NCBI GenBank assembly: GCA_025399215.1
Contig: MU621382.1
Location: forward strand, 1 to 20,796
DNA length: 20,796 nucleotides
Source of the DNA: Globomyces pollinis-pini
Taxonomy: Eukaryota > Chytridiomycota > Chytridiomycetes > Rhizophydiales > Globomycetaceae
Reading direction: 5' to 3'
The notes under the pieces are model-generated. The model was not told where the DNA came from. It worked only from the letters and a program-made list of their open reading frames with translations, and searched no databases. The position numbers and the translations under genes are program-made. Shown in pieces: positions 9,730 through 19,210 of the stretch (positions are counted from its first letter, which is position 1; each line of letters opens with the position of its first letter).

Positions 9730-10539
9730 ATGGGTGCTGGCAAATGGACACCAGATGATGATATGACATGGCATTGCTCATGCGTCTATGGATTTTTTTG
9801 GATATTCACCATTCTAGTCGAAACAACCTTTCGATATAAATTCAATCTATTTTGGAATGTCGTGGTAGTTGCAACATTATGTAATGTCGTTAAGCTAGTG
9901 TTGGTGATTCGATATAGTGAAATGATTCGATGGCATCAAGCAGAACCTAATCTTGTTGCATATGGTTATCAAATCTATGCAATTTATGAAATTGTGAATA
10001 TCTTTGTTCATGTATTGAAATGTTTTGGAATGTATCAACGTAAACGTAGTATTTGTCCATCAGATGGTTGGACGGATATCATTGTTTTGATATTCACTAC
10101 CTTGGTTTCTATTTCATCATCACTTGTTTGTTATTTTAATATCAATGTGGGATGTTGGGCAGTCAGCAATCCTATCCAAGCGATATCATTAATTACTACA
10201 GTAGGTTATTTCGATTTTTATTATGTATATCTTGTTTTTATTGGAATCAATCGTAGAAAAATTGATCGTGAAGTATTACAAGTATTGATGCCAACGATTT
10301 GGACAACTTTAGCATCTTTGGTATACACAGGTTGTTGTTTGATATACCGTCAAGGAGGAGCTGATTTTTATGTGAATGCATTATGGAATTTCGCATCAGT
10401 TTTAATTCCTTTGGTAACCATTCAAAGTTGTATATCAAGTAATTTGGGAATGTTTATGGCAAAAGTTGAAAGTGAAAAGAAGAGTCAATTAAAAACAAAT
10501 CAACCTTCTAGTAATCGAATAGAACTCAGTCCACAATAG
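9730..10539 (+). CDS. Seven-helix membrane protein, paralog 1, 269 aa, intronless
   Basis: Single exon. The N-terminus carries a family signature, W6-T-x-D-D-x-x-T-W14-H-C-S-C-V, followed by about seven hydrophobic helices (roughly 18-34, 42-60, 84-104, 115-135, 147-169, 183-207, 216-236) and a polar, Ser/Lys-rich tail of about 30 residues. Blocks shared with the copy at 12653 include RYSEMIRWH, VLKC.GM.QRKR, TTVGYFDFYYVYL, LQVLMP.IWT and SVLIPLVTIQSCIS. The topology is like that of a receptor or transporter, but I see no GPCR DRY/NPxxY or opsin lysine motif, so no function is assigned. It lacks introns, unlike NMA111 just upstream. AATAAA at 10564-10569 may serve polyadenylation. Confidence 0.8.
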   Translation: MGAGKWTPDDDMTWHCSCVYGFFWIFTILVETTFRYKFNLFWNVVVVATLCNVVKLVLVIRYSEMIRWHQAEPNLVAYGYQIYAIYEIVNIFVHVLKCFGMYQRKRSICPSDGWTDIIVLIFTTLVSISSSLVCYFNINVGCWAVSNPIQAISLITTVGYFDFYYVYLVFIGINRRKIDREVLQVLMPTIWTTLASLVYTGCCLIYRQGGADFYVNALWNFASVLIPLVTIQSCISSNLGMFMAKVESEKKSQLKTNQPSSNRIELSPQ

Positions 10540-10701
10540 TGATTGGATATAGCATGGTTACACAATAAAAAGATGGAATTAAATATTATGTTGATGTTGA
10601 TTTTGAATTGGAGAAAGGATTAATAGCTTCAACTATCTGAAGATACATTCGCGTTAGTTTTGTTAAAATAGTACGATTTATTAGCAAATTGAATCACATT
10701 T

Positions 10702-11637
10702 TTAGATTAAAAGTAGAACAAGTAATTGTAAAAGTTTAAAAGACCCATTCAAATGATACTCTTCACTTTTTAAATCATTATTCTGTGGAGAAGGATTCGC
10801 TTTTGAAGGAGTATCGGGTGTTTTACCAGAAGGAGATTCATCTTTGGGTAATGATTCATCAATAGGGGCTACAATATCAAATATTTGTGTTGTTCCATTA
10901 GTTTTATCAGTGTAAGTGAAACCAGGAGGAAAGGTAACATCCATGGTAGCAGTACAACCAGCAGTATCGTTCTTTACATTACAAGGATCATTGAGTTGAG
11001 TTCCAGCTTCACAAACGCGCATACAAAATAAACCTAAAATAGTTTGATTTAATATTAATTTACCATTTCCTGCTTGTTCCACATATTCCACATAGTTTTT
11101 CCCTTGTTTTTTGGAATCAACACCAGAATAAGGAGATTTACCACAATTTCGAAATGGGACTGAATCATATTGACCAGCATCATCATATGCACCTGGTCGA
11201 GACATTGTACAATTCACTCCCGCCGTTCTACAATTCAACATTCCCGAGATTTGATAATAAGCTTTTCCATTTTTATGAACATTCTTGACAACATGAGCAG
11301 ATTTAATTGAATTTTCAGGCATTTTTAAAGAACCTGGAGGTAAATAATCACCAACACAAAATGATCGAATATAACCTTCTGATTGAACAACAGTAGGAAG
11401 TAAATTTTGACTATAATACTCTGTTTTTAATGTTGGTGAATCAGGATTGGGTAACATGATACAAAAGTTTGCAGGATCTTGAATATAAACTTGTTCACCT
11501 ACAACAGGATATCGACCTAAAGGAGCACAAGGATCTTTTATATCACCCATATACCAATTATTCTTTTCACATATTTTAGAATCTGGAAATGTAGGTTCTA
11601 AACAACCTGTTGGATATTTTGGAGGATAGCTTGTCAT
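10702..11637 (-). CDS. Cysteine-rich, probably GPI-anchored glycoprotein, at least 311 aa
   Basis: The open frame has twelve cysteines and N-glycosylation sequons (NCT, NQT, NDT, NGT, NGS). A Ser/Pro/Lys-rich stalk (residues about 260-290) leads to a C-terminal hydrophobic tail KLLQLLVLLLI preceded by NGS, the layout of a GPI-attachment signal. The cysteine pattern and segments such as SFCVGDYLPPGS and CTATMDVTFPPGFTYTD recall secreted fungal proteins annotated as macrofage activating glycoprotein; that match is tentative. A GPI protein needs an N-terminal signal peptide, which is missing from the ATG at 11637. The frame stays open upstream to a TAG near 11684 that could be a splice acceptor, so the first exon may be further upstream. 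The gene converges on the seven-helix gene ending at 10539. Confidence 0.75.
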   Translation of the reverse strand: MTSYPPKYPTGCLEPTFPDSKICEKNNWYMGDIKDPCAPLGRYPVVGEQVYIQDPANFCIMLPNPDSPTLKTEYYSQNLLPTVVQSEGYIRSFCVGDYLPPGSLKMPENSIKSAHVVKNVHKNGKAYYQISGMLNCRTAGVNCTMSRPGAYDDAGQYDSVPFRNCGKSPYSGVDSKKQGKNYVEYVEQAGNGKLILNQTILGLFCMRVCEAGTQLNDPCNVKNDTAGCTATMDVTFPPGFTYTDKTNGTTQIFDIVAPIDESLPKDESPSGKTPDTPSKANPSPQNNDLKSEEYHLNGSFKLLQLLVLLLI

Positions 11638-11702
11638 TTGAAAATCAAAGTTCTGATTATCTAAATTGGAATGAATTTATTGTCGGAGTTTCGATTTGAT
11701 TT

Positions 11703-11741
11703 TTAGATCAGATAGAAAGCAACGTATATCAAGATTACCAT
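11703..11741 (-). other. Hydrophobic mini-ORF upstream of the GPI protein gene
   Basis: Twelve codons (MVILIYVAFYLI, then TAA) resemble the start of a signal peptide. However, no GT donor in the phase needed to join the frame at about 11683 is visible. The ATG also sits against the TATA box, so it may not be transcribed. Listed only as a candidate for the missing first exon. Confidence 0.2.
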
Positions 11742-11743
11742 AC

Positions 11744-11751
11744 TATTTATA
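11744..11751 (-). promoter_or_regulatory. TATA box of the GPI-anchored protein gene
   Basis: TATAAATA on the minus strand, the same octamer as at 20-27. It is 107 bases from the ATG at 11637, which is longer than the 33-36 bases at other genes here and leaves room for a short 5' exon or intron. Confidence 0.4.
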
Positions 11752-12298
11752 GTATAAGGGTTAAAAAGTACAGATATGTGTTGAATGATTGATCCACTTT
11801 AAATAGATCTACTTGAAGCAAGTTTATTGCTCATGATAGTAGCTATTGTATTCCATACCAAACCATTGTATCGTCATTCTCAATCATTCTCTCTTTCAAC
11901 TCAATCATAATTCGGATTCTTTTTTCCTTTCTCATTTTTGATTTTTGTGATGGTTTTTTTGAAAGGATATTTTAAGAGAAAATCGCAATGATTGGACAGT
12001 GTTGAATCACTGTATCAAAACGGATCCAAATCATTCACTTACATGCTACTCGTGATGGAAACCTCAAAGGTTTAAGAGAACCTGACTTCTTTCAAGGTTG
12101 AATGGAATTGGTTGGAATGATTTTCTTCGTCCAAGTCCTTCAACACTGGATCCAAGTTGAAAAAGCGGTGTCGAACAGAGAGTCGTCGTTTTGTGATATC
12201 ATCGGTGAGCATTGGTTTCTTCAGCAACAACTTGAGTCACAATCGTTTGGTGATGTGCTCTGCCGCTACTTGTCCGATTCTCTTGATTGAATACTAAG

Positions 12299-12421
12299 GA
12301 TTGGCTTAACCCTACTCAAGTGTCTTTTTTCTTGGCCTTGATGAGTGGTCTCATTGGGACTTTTTGGGTTTATCATACTCTCGTAGAAAAACAAGTATTT
12401 CACTTTTGTCAATGTATATGA
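12299..12421 (+). CDS. Possible terminal exon with one membrane segment, gene unresolved
   Basis: An open frame of 40 codons plus stop reads DWLNPTQVSFFLALMSG and continues with a hydrophobic stretch and a polar tail. It has the look of the C-terminal end of a small single-pass membrane protein. Upstream, another frame at about 12017-12095 (HLHATRDGNLKGLREPDFFQ) also looks coding. I could not join these pieces with convincing splice sites. It may be a real intron-rich gene between about 11950 and 12421, or a decayed one. The rest of the region 11760-12610 shows nothing else. Confidence 0.25.
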   Translation, partial: DWLNPTQVSFFLALMSGLIGTFWVYHTLVEKQVFHFCQCI

Positions 12422-12610
12422 GCGGTTTTATATTATATGAATGTTGATTGAATCGATGTTGGAAATTGTATAGTCGAATTGACTAGTTATAAAATTGTCT
12501 ATTTCGTAACTTTGATTAGAAAACTTGGATTGTTAATCGATTAATCAATGAAAATTCTCCAAATTGTATGAATTTGGTGTGTAATCAAAGGATGCCTAGT
12601 TTGTCTTATC

Positions 12611-12621
12611 AAAACGCGTCG
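12611..12621 (+). promoter_or_regulatory. MCB-like element AAAACGCGTCG before the second seven-helix gene
   Basis: Exact copy of the 11-mer at 9671-9681, here 42 bases before the ATG at 12653. The surrounding promoter sequence differs from the first copy, so the match is unlikely to be only a remnant of duplication. Confidence 0.5.
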
Positions 12622-12652
12622 AGTTCTAATTTTTTAAAAAACATCACATACC

Positions 12653-13474
12653 ATGACACCAGGAGTATGGACAAATGATGATAATGGAACGTGGCATTGT
12701 TCATGCGTCTTTTCTTTCTTCTGGTTAATCACAATACTAGTCGAAACAAGTTTTCGTTACAAGAGAAATGCAATGTGGAATATTGTGATTTTAGCAACCT
12801 TTGTCAGTTTAGCTAAAAACGTGATTATTATAAGATATAGTGAAATGATACGATGGCATTCAAATGATCCAGTGAAATTAGCTTATGGTTATGAATTATA
12901 CAAATATTTTGAATTCTTTCAAATCTTTCAACATGTATTGAAATGTATTGGAATGTTTCAACGAAAAAGAGTTGTAGCTCCATCACTTGGATTTACAGAT
13001 CATGCTGTATTGATTTTTACAACTTTGATTGCTGTTGGAGCAAGTTTGTTTTGTTTATTGGCACCAGGTATCACTTGTTGGGGTTGGAGTAGTCCTACGC
13101 TTGCTATTTCATTACTCACTACAGTAGGATACTTTGATTTTTATTATGTGTATCTTATCGTTCGTAAATTTGACAACAAACACAATCAAAGCACCATTTT
13201 ACAAGTATTGATGCCTGCTATTTGGACAGCACTCAATTCTATTATTTATTCAATTTGTTCCCTCATGTATCGTGAGGGACGAGCAGGATTCTATTCCAAT
13301 TCCATTTGGAATTTCACATCAGTGTTAATACCTTTGGTGACTATTCAAAGTTGTATATCTACAAACGTTGGTGCATTTATTCAACATCAGGCTAGTCGTA
13401 ATAGTCATAGTTTAGTTTCACATAAGAATGATGTAGATACTGGAGTGAAACCGCAGAGTTCCAAGGAGTTATAA
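12653..13474 (+). CDS. Seven-helix membrane protein, paralog 2, 273 aa, intronless
   Basis: Single exon and full-length partner of 9730-10539. It has the same N-terminal signature (W6, D9, D10, W14, H15, C16, C18), seven hydrophobic helices at matching positions, and the same core blocks including RYSEMIRWH, QRKR, TTVGYFDFYYVYL and SVLIPLVTIQSCIS. The C-terminal 35 residues are polar and diverge from paralog 1, as expected for a cytoplasmic tail. The loop after helix 4 differs (PGITCWGWSSPT versus NVGCWAVSNPI) but keeps a CW pair. The function is unrecognised. The strong conservation of helices against variable tails suggests functional constraint rather than decay. Confidence 0.8.
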   Translation: MTPGVWTNDDNGTWHCSCVFSFFWLITILVETSFRYKRNAMWNIVILATFVSLAKNVIIIRYSEMIRWHSNDPVKLAYGYELYKYFEFFQIFQHVLKCIGMFQRKRVVAPSLGFTDHAVLIFTTLIAVGASLFCLLAPGITCWGWSSPTLAISLLTTVGYFDFYYVYLIVRKFDNKHNQSTILQVLMPAIWTALNSIIYSICSLMYREGRAGFYSNSIWNFTSVLIPLVTIQSCISTNVGAFIQHQASRNSHSLVSHKNDVDTGVKPQSSKEL

Positions 13475-13842
13475 TAAACTTATTGAATATGAACTTGTTT
13501 AACCATATGTCAGATCATAAAAACACGGAAACTATTTAGCAAACCATAACTGTTTACATGAACTAAGATCATCTTTCAACTCACAACTATGTACCAGATC
13601 TTTCCCAGATGATTCCAGACACAAGTGATTGAAGTCATTGGGCTTTCAAACAAAAGGCTTTTTGTAATGAAAGAAATTTGTAATTCTTACGAAAGGCGGA
13701 GGATGATGGAATTGGACATATTAAAATTTAAGCTGAAAGGGTAAATTGGGAGTATTAAATTCAAATTTTACAAAAGTAGCTTATTAAAAAAGAATATTCC
13801 CAAATCCTAAAAGAATCCTAAAAAGTATTCAATTTGGCGACC

Positions 13843-13872
13843 TGTCAACACTGGAGCCTATTTTAGTTGACA
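13843..13872. repeat. Inverted repeat TGTCAAC / GTTGACA
   Basis: Seven-base arms at 13843-13849 and 13866-13872 face each other across 16 bases. It could be a protein-binding palindrome or a small hairpin. Arms this short can arise by chance. Confidence 0.3.
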
Positions 13873-14053
13873 GTGTGATGAATTGGTCAATTTCCAGAGA
13901 AGGACAATGTAGGCTCGTTGCTAGTTTTAGATTGGCATGAGTTTCATGAATTTAGGCCAGTGGCACTTGAAAGAAAAACAGGAAAGGAAGAGAGTAGGAA
14001 GAAGAGTCTCTTCATGAATTGTGATTAATGTGAGAACAGTGTTCTTTTAGTCT

Positions 14054-14066
14054 TGTGTGTGTGTGT
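14054..14066. repeat. Short TG microsatellite
   Basis: Thirteen bases of alternating T and G. A simple repeat with no evidence of function. Confidence 0.6.
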
Positions 14067-14386
14067 TTTAAAGTGTCAAGTTTTTAGCTTATTACAATAA
14101 GAATTGTTATTAAAAGAGTTCAGTAATAGTCATTACATATCAAGTATTAAGAGTTTTCTCAAGTTTGTCTCTTTTTCATGCATGTAATAAACCAAAAGGG
14201 TCAGGTTGGGAACAGCGTGAAAGTGTCAGTGCACTTGTTTTACCGACGTGAATTTGTTTTTTATTAGAGATTGAATTAGGAACCATATAGTAAGATAGTT
14301 GAAGATACTAATTATCAACCCAAGGGTTAATCTTTCTACTTTAAAATTCATTCTAGACCCATTCAATTGTTTTACAAAACAACACC

Positions 14387-14428
14387 TTTGGCGGTTGTGC
14401 TACCGAACCAGTCCATAGAACCGCCAAA
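14387..14428. repeat. Inverted repeat TTTGGCGGTT / AACCGCCAAA
   Basis: Perfect ten-base arms at 14387-14396 and 14419-14428 flank 22 bases, about 190 bases before the F-box/ankyrin ATG. GC-rich arms stand out in this AT-rich gap. The everted CGG/CCG content recalls zinc-cluster factor sites, but the 22-base spacing is long for one. A transcribed hairpin is the other reading. Confidence 0.45.
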
Positions 14429-14581
14429 AACCACGAATAAAGACACTAAAAATTCTTGTATAAACTAAGGACGAGTAACCAGTTGGTGATAATTAAATTT
14501 CATTGGTCCTTACTAAGAGTTTCAACGTCACCTTTCGGCCCCAGCATCAACCATATTTCTTTGGTTTCATTTCGGATCCAC

Positions 14582-14589
14582 TATAAAAA
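14582..14589 (+). promoter_or_regulatory. TATA box of the F-box/ankyrin gene
   Basis: TATAAAAA, 33 bases before the ATG at 14615. The spacing matches that of the adhesin gene. Confidence 0.55.
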
Positions 14590-14614
14590 GCCTTAAATTC
14601 TTCAATTCAAAATT

Positions 14615-15282
14615 ATGGATTCTTTGGATTCAATTACTAAAGACGTACTCAATGTCATCGCTAGCTACTGCTCTATAAAGGACTTTCATAACTTAAGAAT
14701 GGCAAGTACTAAAATAAACCTACCTGTTGTTCCTACCTTAACTTACCCAGCATTCGAAGAATCAGCTACTTTCTTCACTTCAACAATTCTGGATTTCACT
14801 CCTATAATGAAACCTCAACTATACTTTATAAACGATGATAGACTACGGTTCATGTTCAAACATAAACTATATGATGTAGTAAAGAAGGTCTTACTGTCTG
14901 ACAAATTCACATTCTCTTTGGAAACAAGATGTCAACTATTCATACTATCATCAAGGTGAATTTTATTATTCTCATATATTTTAGATATGGTCAATTAGAA
15001 TTATTAAAGATACTAGTCAACGGTATACCCAGTATTCCTACCGATCTCTTTAATGATGCTGTAAATTGGTCAAGTGCCAAAGGACATGAAGAATGTATAA
15101 ATTATCTACTAGAAAACCCTGATTATACTCCAAACAAAAACGGACTTCGTTGGGCAGCAGCCTTAAATTATACCTCAATTGTTCTACTGTTAGATACGGA
15201 TATGAAAAGTCGTGGTTGTAATAATGACGAAACTGATATCGATGAACATACAGACGATGAAGATTTTGATGATGACTTTTAA
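14615..15282 (+). CDS. F-box-like and ankyrin-repeat protein, 212 aa
   Basis: Exons 14615-14955 and 14985-15282 join in phase 2 across a 29-nt intron. Residues 2-40 (DSITKDVLNVIASYCSIKDFHNLR) resemble an F-box, the Skp1-binding helix bundle of SCF ubiquitin ligases. Residues about 114-175 read as two to three ankyrin-type repeats (RYGQLELLKILVNG, SAKGHEECINYLLEN, then RWAAALNYTSIVLLL). The tail is very acidic (DIDEHTDDEDFDDDF). Such F-box-plus-ankyrin proteins are common, variable and often lineage-specific. A substrate-adaptor role is possible but unproven. The F-box call is weak at the sequence level, while the ankyrin call is firmer. Confidence 0.7.
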
Positions 15283-15403
15283 TCTATCCCTGTACTTTGC
15301 ATTCTGTTTCTTTTATATTTCATACGTTACCTTGGTTTTAATAAATTCGAATTCTGAAAAATTATAAACAATTAAAATATATTATGATGACCATCAATGT
15401 ACA

Positions 15404-18400
15404 ATGACGATCATCAATTGGTTGAATTATATACACATCATTGTACACAATGAACTGGAAAGGAGAAGAAACGCGAAAGATAAAAAGAATAAAATCACTT
15501 CATTAACTCTTATGTTTGCAGGTAGACAACGACAAAATATCAAGAAAGAGTCTAAATCTCCTATTGCAGCAGCATTCCCTCAAATCGAAGGAAATTCAAA
15601 TTCAAATCGAGCGTCCACTATTGTCGAAACTGATGATGCTTCCAGTTTTCCTTCAAGTGTAACTGATATCATGAGTGTTGTTCGATTGAATTGGGATTTT
15701 ATGACTACCACTGAAGTATTCTTTTAATTGAATTGATAATAGTTTAATCCCATTCCATACGCATTATCACTTTTAGATGGAAGGTTTTTAATTCAATCAA
15801 TTTTAATGGTATAGTTCATTAGGAAGCGATTTTGAAGGGTTTTGTAAAGTTTATCAAGGTGTTGAAGTTGCTATGGATCAAATTGTCAATGATTATCATC
15901 AAGCTTTCAATAATGTGATTCAAAAATTCAGTTCAGTCGTTGATATTATTTCAGGTAACTATATGATATGAATGTAATGTTAAGGTATGTATCAATAAAC
16001 GTGTTGATATGGAAGGTGATTTTGATTTAATGTTCATGGTTAGATTCACAAATTCGCGTTGGTGGAATATCAACTGACTTGGAACATACCAAAGAATGGT
16101 TGGAATGCAAAAGATTTGATTTAATTCATTTATGGGTGAAAGCCGTACAACATAAAGAAATGAGTCGAATATTAGATATCATGTATTCATTAAAGTTAAT
16201 GAATAGAACTGAATTGGAATCTGTTGAAGTGAATTTAGTTCATTTGATTCAAGATCAAAATTATCTACAAGCTGTTCGAATACTGAATCATGCTGAAAAA
16301 CAAATTAGTGGTCCGGATTTGGAAGAAATTGGAGCATTGGATAATATTAGAGATAGGTTGAAAGAAATTAAAACTGTATAGTTTATTATAGTTTAATCTT
16401 GATAGTTATTGCATGATACATTAACTGGTGAATTACAATCTCATATTTATCTTGGTAATCGTTCAGCCATGGCAAGAATTGGAAAAGGTTTGATTGTTGA
16501 TAACTAATCATTAGATCCGTAAATGAAATGATCTAATTACTAGTCCATTAATGAATATTGAAACTTTGAATATTGGTATTCGAAATGAAAATTCATGATT
16601 AGATAATAGTAATCCAATTGATCCATTAAGGTTTCATAAAATTGATTTTTCAATTGATGGAGAGGATCCTGTCAATGTTTTCGATATTGATTCATATGCT
16701 TTAATGATTGAAGTAGTTGAAGGATTATTTCATCTGGGTTCATTATCAGATTCACTTATGGTATTTATATATCAAGAAATTAAACTATAGTTTTTAAAAG
16801 ATCGTATTAGAGTGGATATCTCAAGATTGGTTGGTGGTATCATTGATGAAATTGAACAAATGTTTGTTGATTTAAATTTAATTCTTTTAGTCAAACTCAA
16901 TCTATTGAAAAGGGTTTGAATAGTAGTGAAATTGCTGCTGAAGTTTATGCTGATCATGTCATCTTTAATATGTTATTACACAGTTTATTTCAAAAACTTC
17001 AAGCAGTATTAGATGGTCATTTGTTCTTGTTAGAATGTGTGGGTGGTTTCCAAGAGGTATAACAAAACAGGAATTTGATTTATTTTAGAAATCTGGTCAA
17101 CAATTTGGTTTTTATTATTAAAAAAAACTAATGATAATAGAAACGTATACGAGAAGAGAAGTGGGTATGTGTATTCAACATGAAATCAAATCATTACTTT
17201 ATGACTATATGACTGGAAGGGATCATTCATCTAAACTCTTCAGTCCAGCCATTGTAGTCTCTGAAATGATCAATGACACTAAATTATACAAAGACCGACC
17301 AAAAGTAATCATTGAATATTAACAAAAACATAAAGGTTCCAATTTATTTGAATTTAAAACCTGATGAATCAATCAAGAAGATTTATTTTGAATTACAACC
17401 AAATTCCATTAATGATTACACTAAAATATCTTTAAATGATAAATTTTCAAAGGTGAATGAAACGAGTCATAAAATATTGATCAATCCTACCCCTTCCAAT
17501 ATCATTATTGCTTACAAACCTGCCATGGAGTTTGTTTCAAATATGGAATTATCAGTAGCATCCAAATTAGGAAATTTTAAAGCATTCTTGGATGAATTTA
17601 TTTTTAATACTTACTTTCCAAGAATACAAGATCAAATATTGGCTTATTATCAAGTTCATATTAATGGTATTAATTATCGAATTTTATGATTAGGAGTGGA
17701 TGCATTCCAAGCGGATCGAATTCCAGAAGCACCATATCCATTAGTTAAAGTAATTTTTTATTAAATACTGATATGAAAGAGTGCCATGTCGGTCATATTG
17801 GCTACACATGGTATTTTACGTACCATTTGGTGTATGCCTGTACATCAAAATGAATTAATTAAATTTCTTGAATCATTACTCTTAAAATATTATGATAAAT
17901 GTTTTCAAAGATTTCGATGTAATGATTTCTTTTTAATGTTAGATTTGTTTTCTGGTGATGATACTGTTTCTGAAACGGAATCGAATAGTTCTACAGTGTT
18001 GAGTGTACAATGGGCAATGGATCCTGAAATTTCTGATGTTATATCGGATATCACTCACTTTTCAGCTAAAAAGGTTACCTTCCAAATTTGTTTATTTTAG
18101 ATTAATTATGATGTGAATCGAATCATGTATGAAAAGGTACATTTTCTTTGATTTAATATTAGGAAACACTAGTAGAATTGAAAAAGAAAGGAGAAAGAAG
18201 TTTTCATCGTAGTGAATTATTGTTGGATCCTAAAAAAATGCAATCTTTGGCACATTTGCTTTACAGTTTGGTATGATACATGGTTTGATCTCAATCGATA
18301 GGAATGGGTGTTGGATCAATTGAAATTTATCAGAGGGCAGAAACCAAGCAATGAATCATCAAATTCAATATTTTCAGTTAACTCAAAAGATATTATGGTA

Positions 18401-19210
18401 AAGTTGAGTCCGATTGATTGGTAGAGAGCCTTTTCAAATCTATCAGAAATCAGTGTTATCGATGTAGAAATGGGAACAGAAACGGATTTGGATTTGCCTT
18501 TAACTCCAGAAATGGAAAAGAGATTTGATCAAATGATGAGCGATTATCAACAATTGATTGATCACATTTTGTTTTCATTACGAATTGAAATTCGTTGTCA
18601 TGCTATATTCTTTTTGGATTTGGCTATTCGTGACGTAAGAAAAATAAATTAAACTGTAGGGAAATCATAATCCTGATGAATTGATTATGGAACCAGATCC
18701 TTATATTGGATTATTAAATTCTGATCTGACTGCCGTAGAAGAATTAATCTCGGAAGCCATTTCACCTAGAAAAACAGGGTATTTTGATCATTGTTTGGTT
18801 TATATCTATAGGTTTCTATTTGAGGGTATCACTCAATTGATGACACATGTTTTGCTCATGAATTTGAAATTGATTCGAGAAATAAACATGAATGGAGTGG
18901 TGAGATTAGTAAGTAATGTACAAGCACTTGAACAAAACTTTATAAGTTTCAATACTCTTTACACAAATGATTTAGATCGTGCAAAGAAATATTTTCAATT
19001 ACTTGGAATGGATGGTCCAGTAAAATGATTTTGTTTATTAACAATTAGGAAGTGATCAACTTTTTAGAAGATAATGTTGGATTATTTACCTTTGAAGAAT
19101 ATAAGGGAATATTAAGATTAGTATATTGTGATTCCAATGGACGAGATAAGAACGCGAAAGTTGAAGTTGAAAAACAATTGGACGATTACTTTATCAAACA
19201 TCGAAAGTAA
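15404..19210 (+). CDS. SEC8: Exocyst complex component SEC8 (EXOC4), about 22 exons, 1010-1046 aa
   Basis: Sec8 is a subunit of the octameric exocyst that tethers secretory vesicles to the plasma membrane. Exons: 15404-15715, 15743-15783, 15815-15954, 16044-16375, 16406-16487, 16515-16518 (inferred microexon), 16544-16575, 16603-16760, 16791-16861, 16891-17056, 17089-17107, 17141-17304, 17336-17666, 17694-17749, 17780-18073, 18101-18136, 18163-18270, 18302-18397, 18425-18634, 18660-18778, 18812-19019, 19049-19210. Phases agree throughout. Landmarks are WDFMTTTE-FNPIPYALSLLDG near the start, the coiled coil with ISDSQIRV and KEWLECKRFDLIHLW, and C-terminal MQSLAHLLYSLEWVLDQLK, RAFSNLSE, FSLRIEIRCHAIFFLDLA, FLFEGITQL and RAKKYFQLL. 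The start could instead be the in-frame ATG at 15512. TATAAAC lies at 15363-15369. The upstream 36 residues are not typical of the family. Confidence 0.92.
15955..16043 (+). other. Tandem intron array, three GT-AG units (SEC8 intron 3)
   Basis: The 89-nt intron between VVDIIS and DSQIRVGG divides exactly into 15955-15984 (30 nt), 15985-16015 (31 nt) and 16016-16043 (28 nt). The units begin GTA, GTA and GTG and end AAG, AAG and TAG. No base lies between units. The outer splice is fixed by phase 1 and by the Sec8 ISDSQ motif. Confidence 0.8.
16515..16518 (+). other. Inferred 4-nt microexon in SEC8
   Basis: Between a 27-nt intron (16488-16514) and a 25-nt intron (16519-16543), both with GT and TAG ends, only four bases remain. 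Keeping them restores the frame into PLMNIETLNI. Treating 16488-16543 as one 56-nt intron gives an immediate stop. The protein is poorly conserved here, so the inference rests on frame alone. Confidence 0.4.

Larger units (their letters stand above)
13475..14580. other. Intergenic region of about 1.1 kb with inverted repeats
   Basis: I see no open frame with coding character and no tRNA. It contains two inverted repeats and a short TG run (listed separately), plus the promoter of the F-box/ankyrin gene at its right end. Confidence 0.6.

Noticed and set aside
12102..12290. Open frame of 62 codons before the second seven-helix gene
   Set aside because: No domain, no consistent frame with the neighbouring coding-looking fragments and no visible promoter.
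17336..17370. Alternative frame reading SNLFEFKT after SEC8 intron 12, similar to a Sec8 LFKFE segment
   Set aside because: It runs into TGA after eight codons and no GT donor follows for about 80 bases, whereas the VPIYLNLKPDES frame stays open to the next supported splice.
16596..17689. In-frame TGA codons in SEC8 at 16596-16598 and 17687-17689, suggesting TGA recoding
   Set aside because: Both lie inside 27-nt GT-AG introns (16576-16602 and 17667-17693) whose removal restores frame and expected protein sequence. TGA also ends other genes here as a normal stop.
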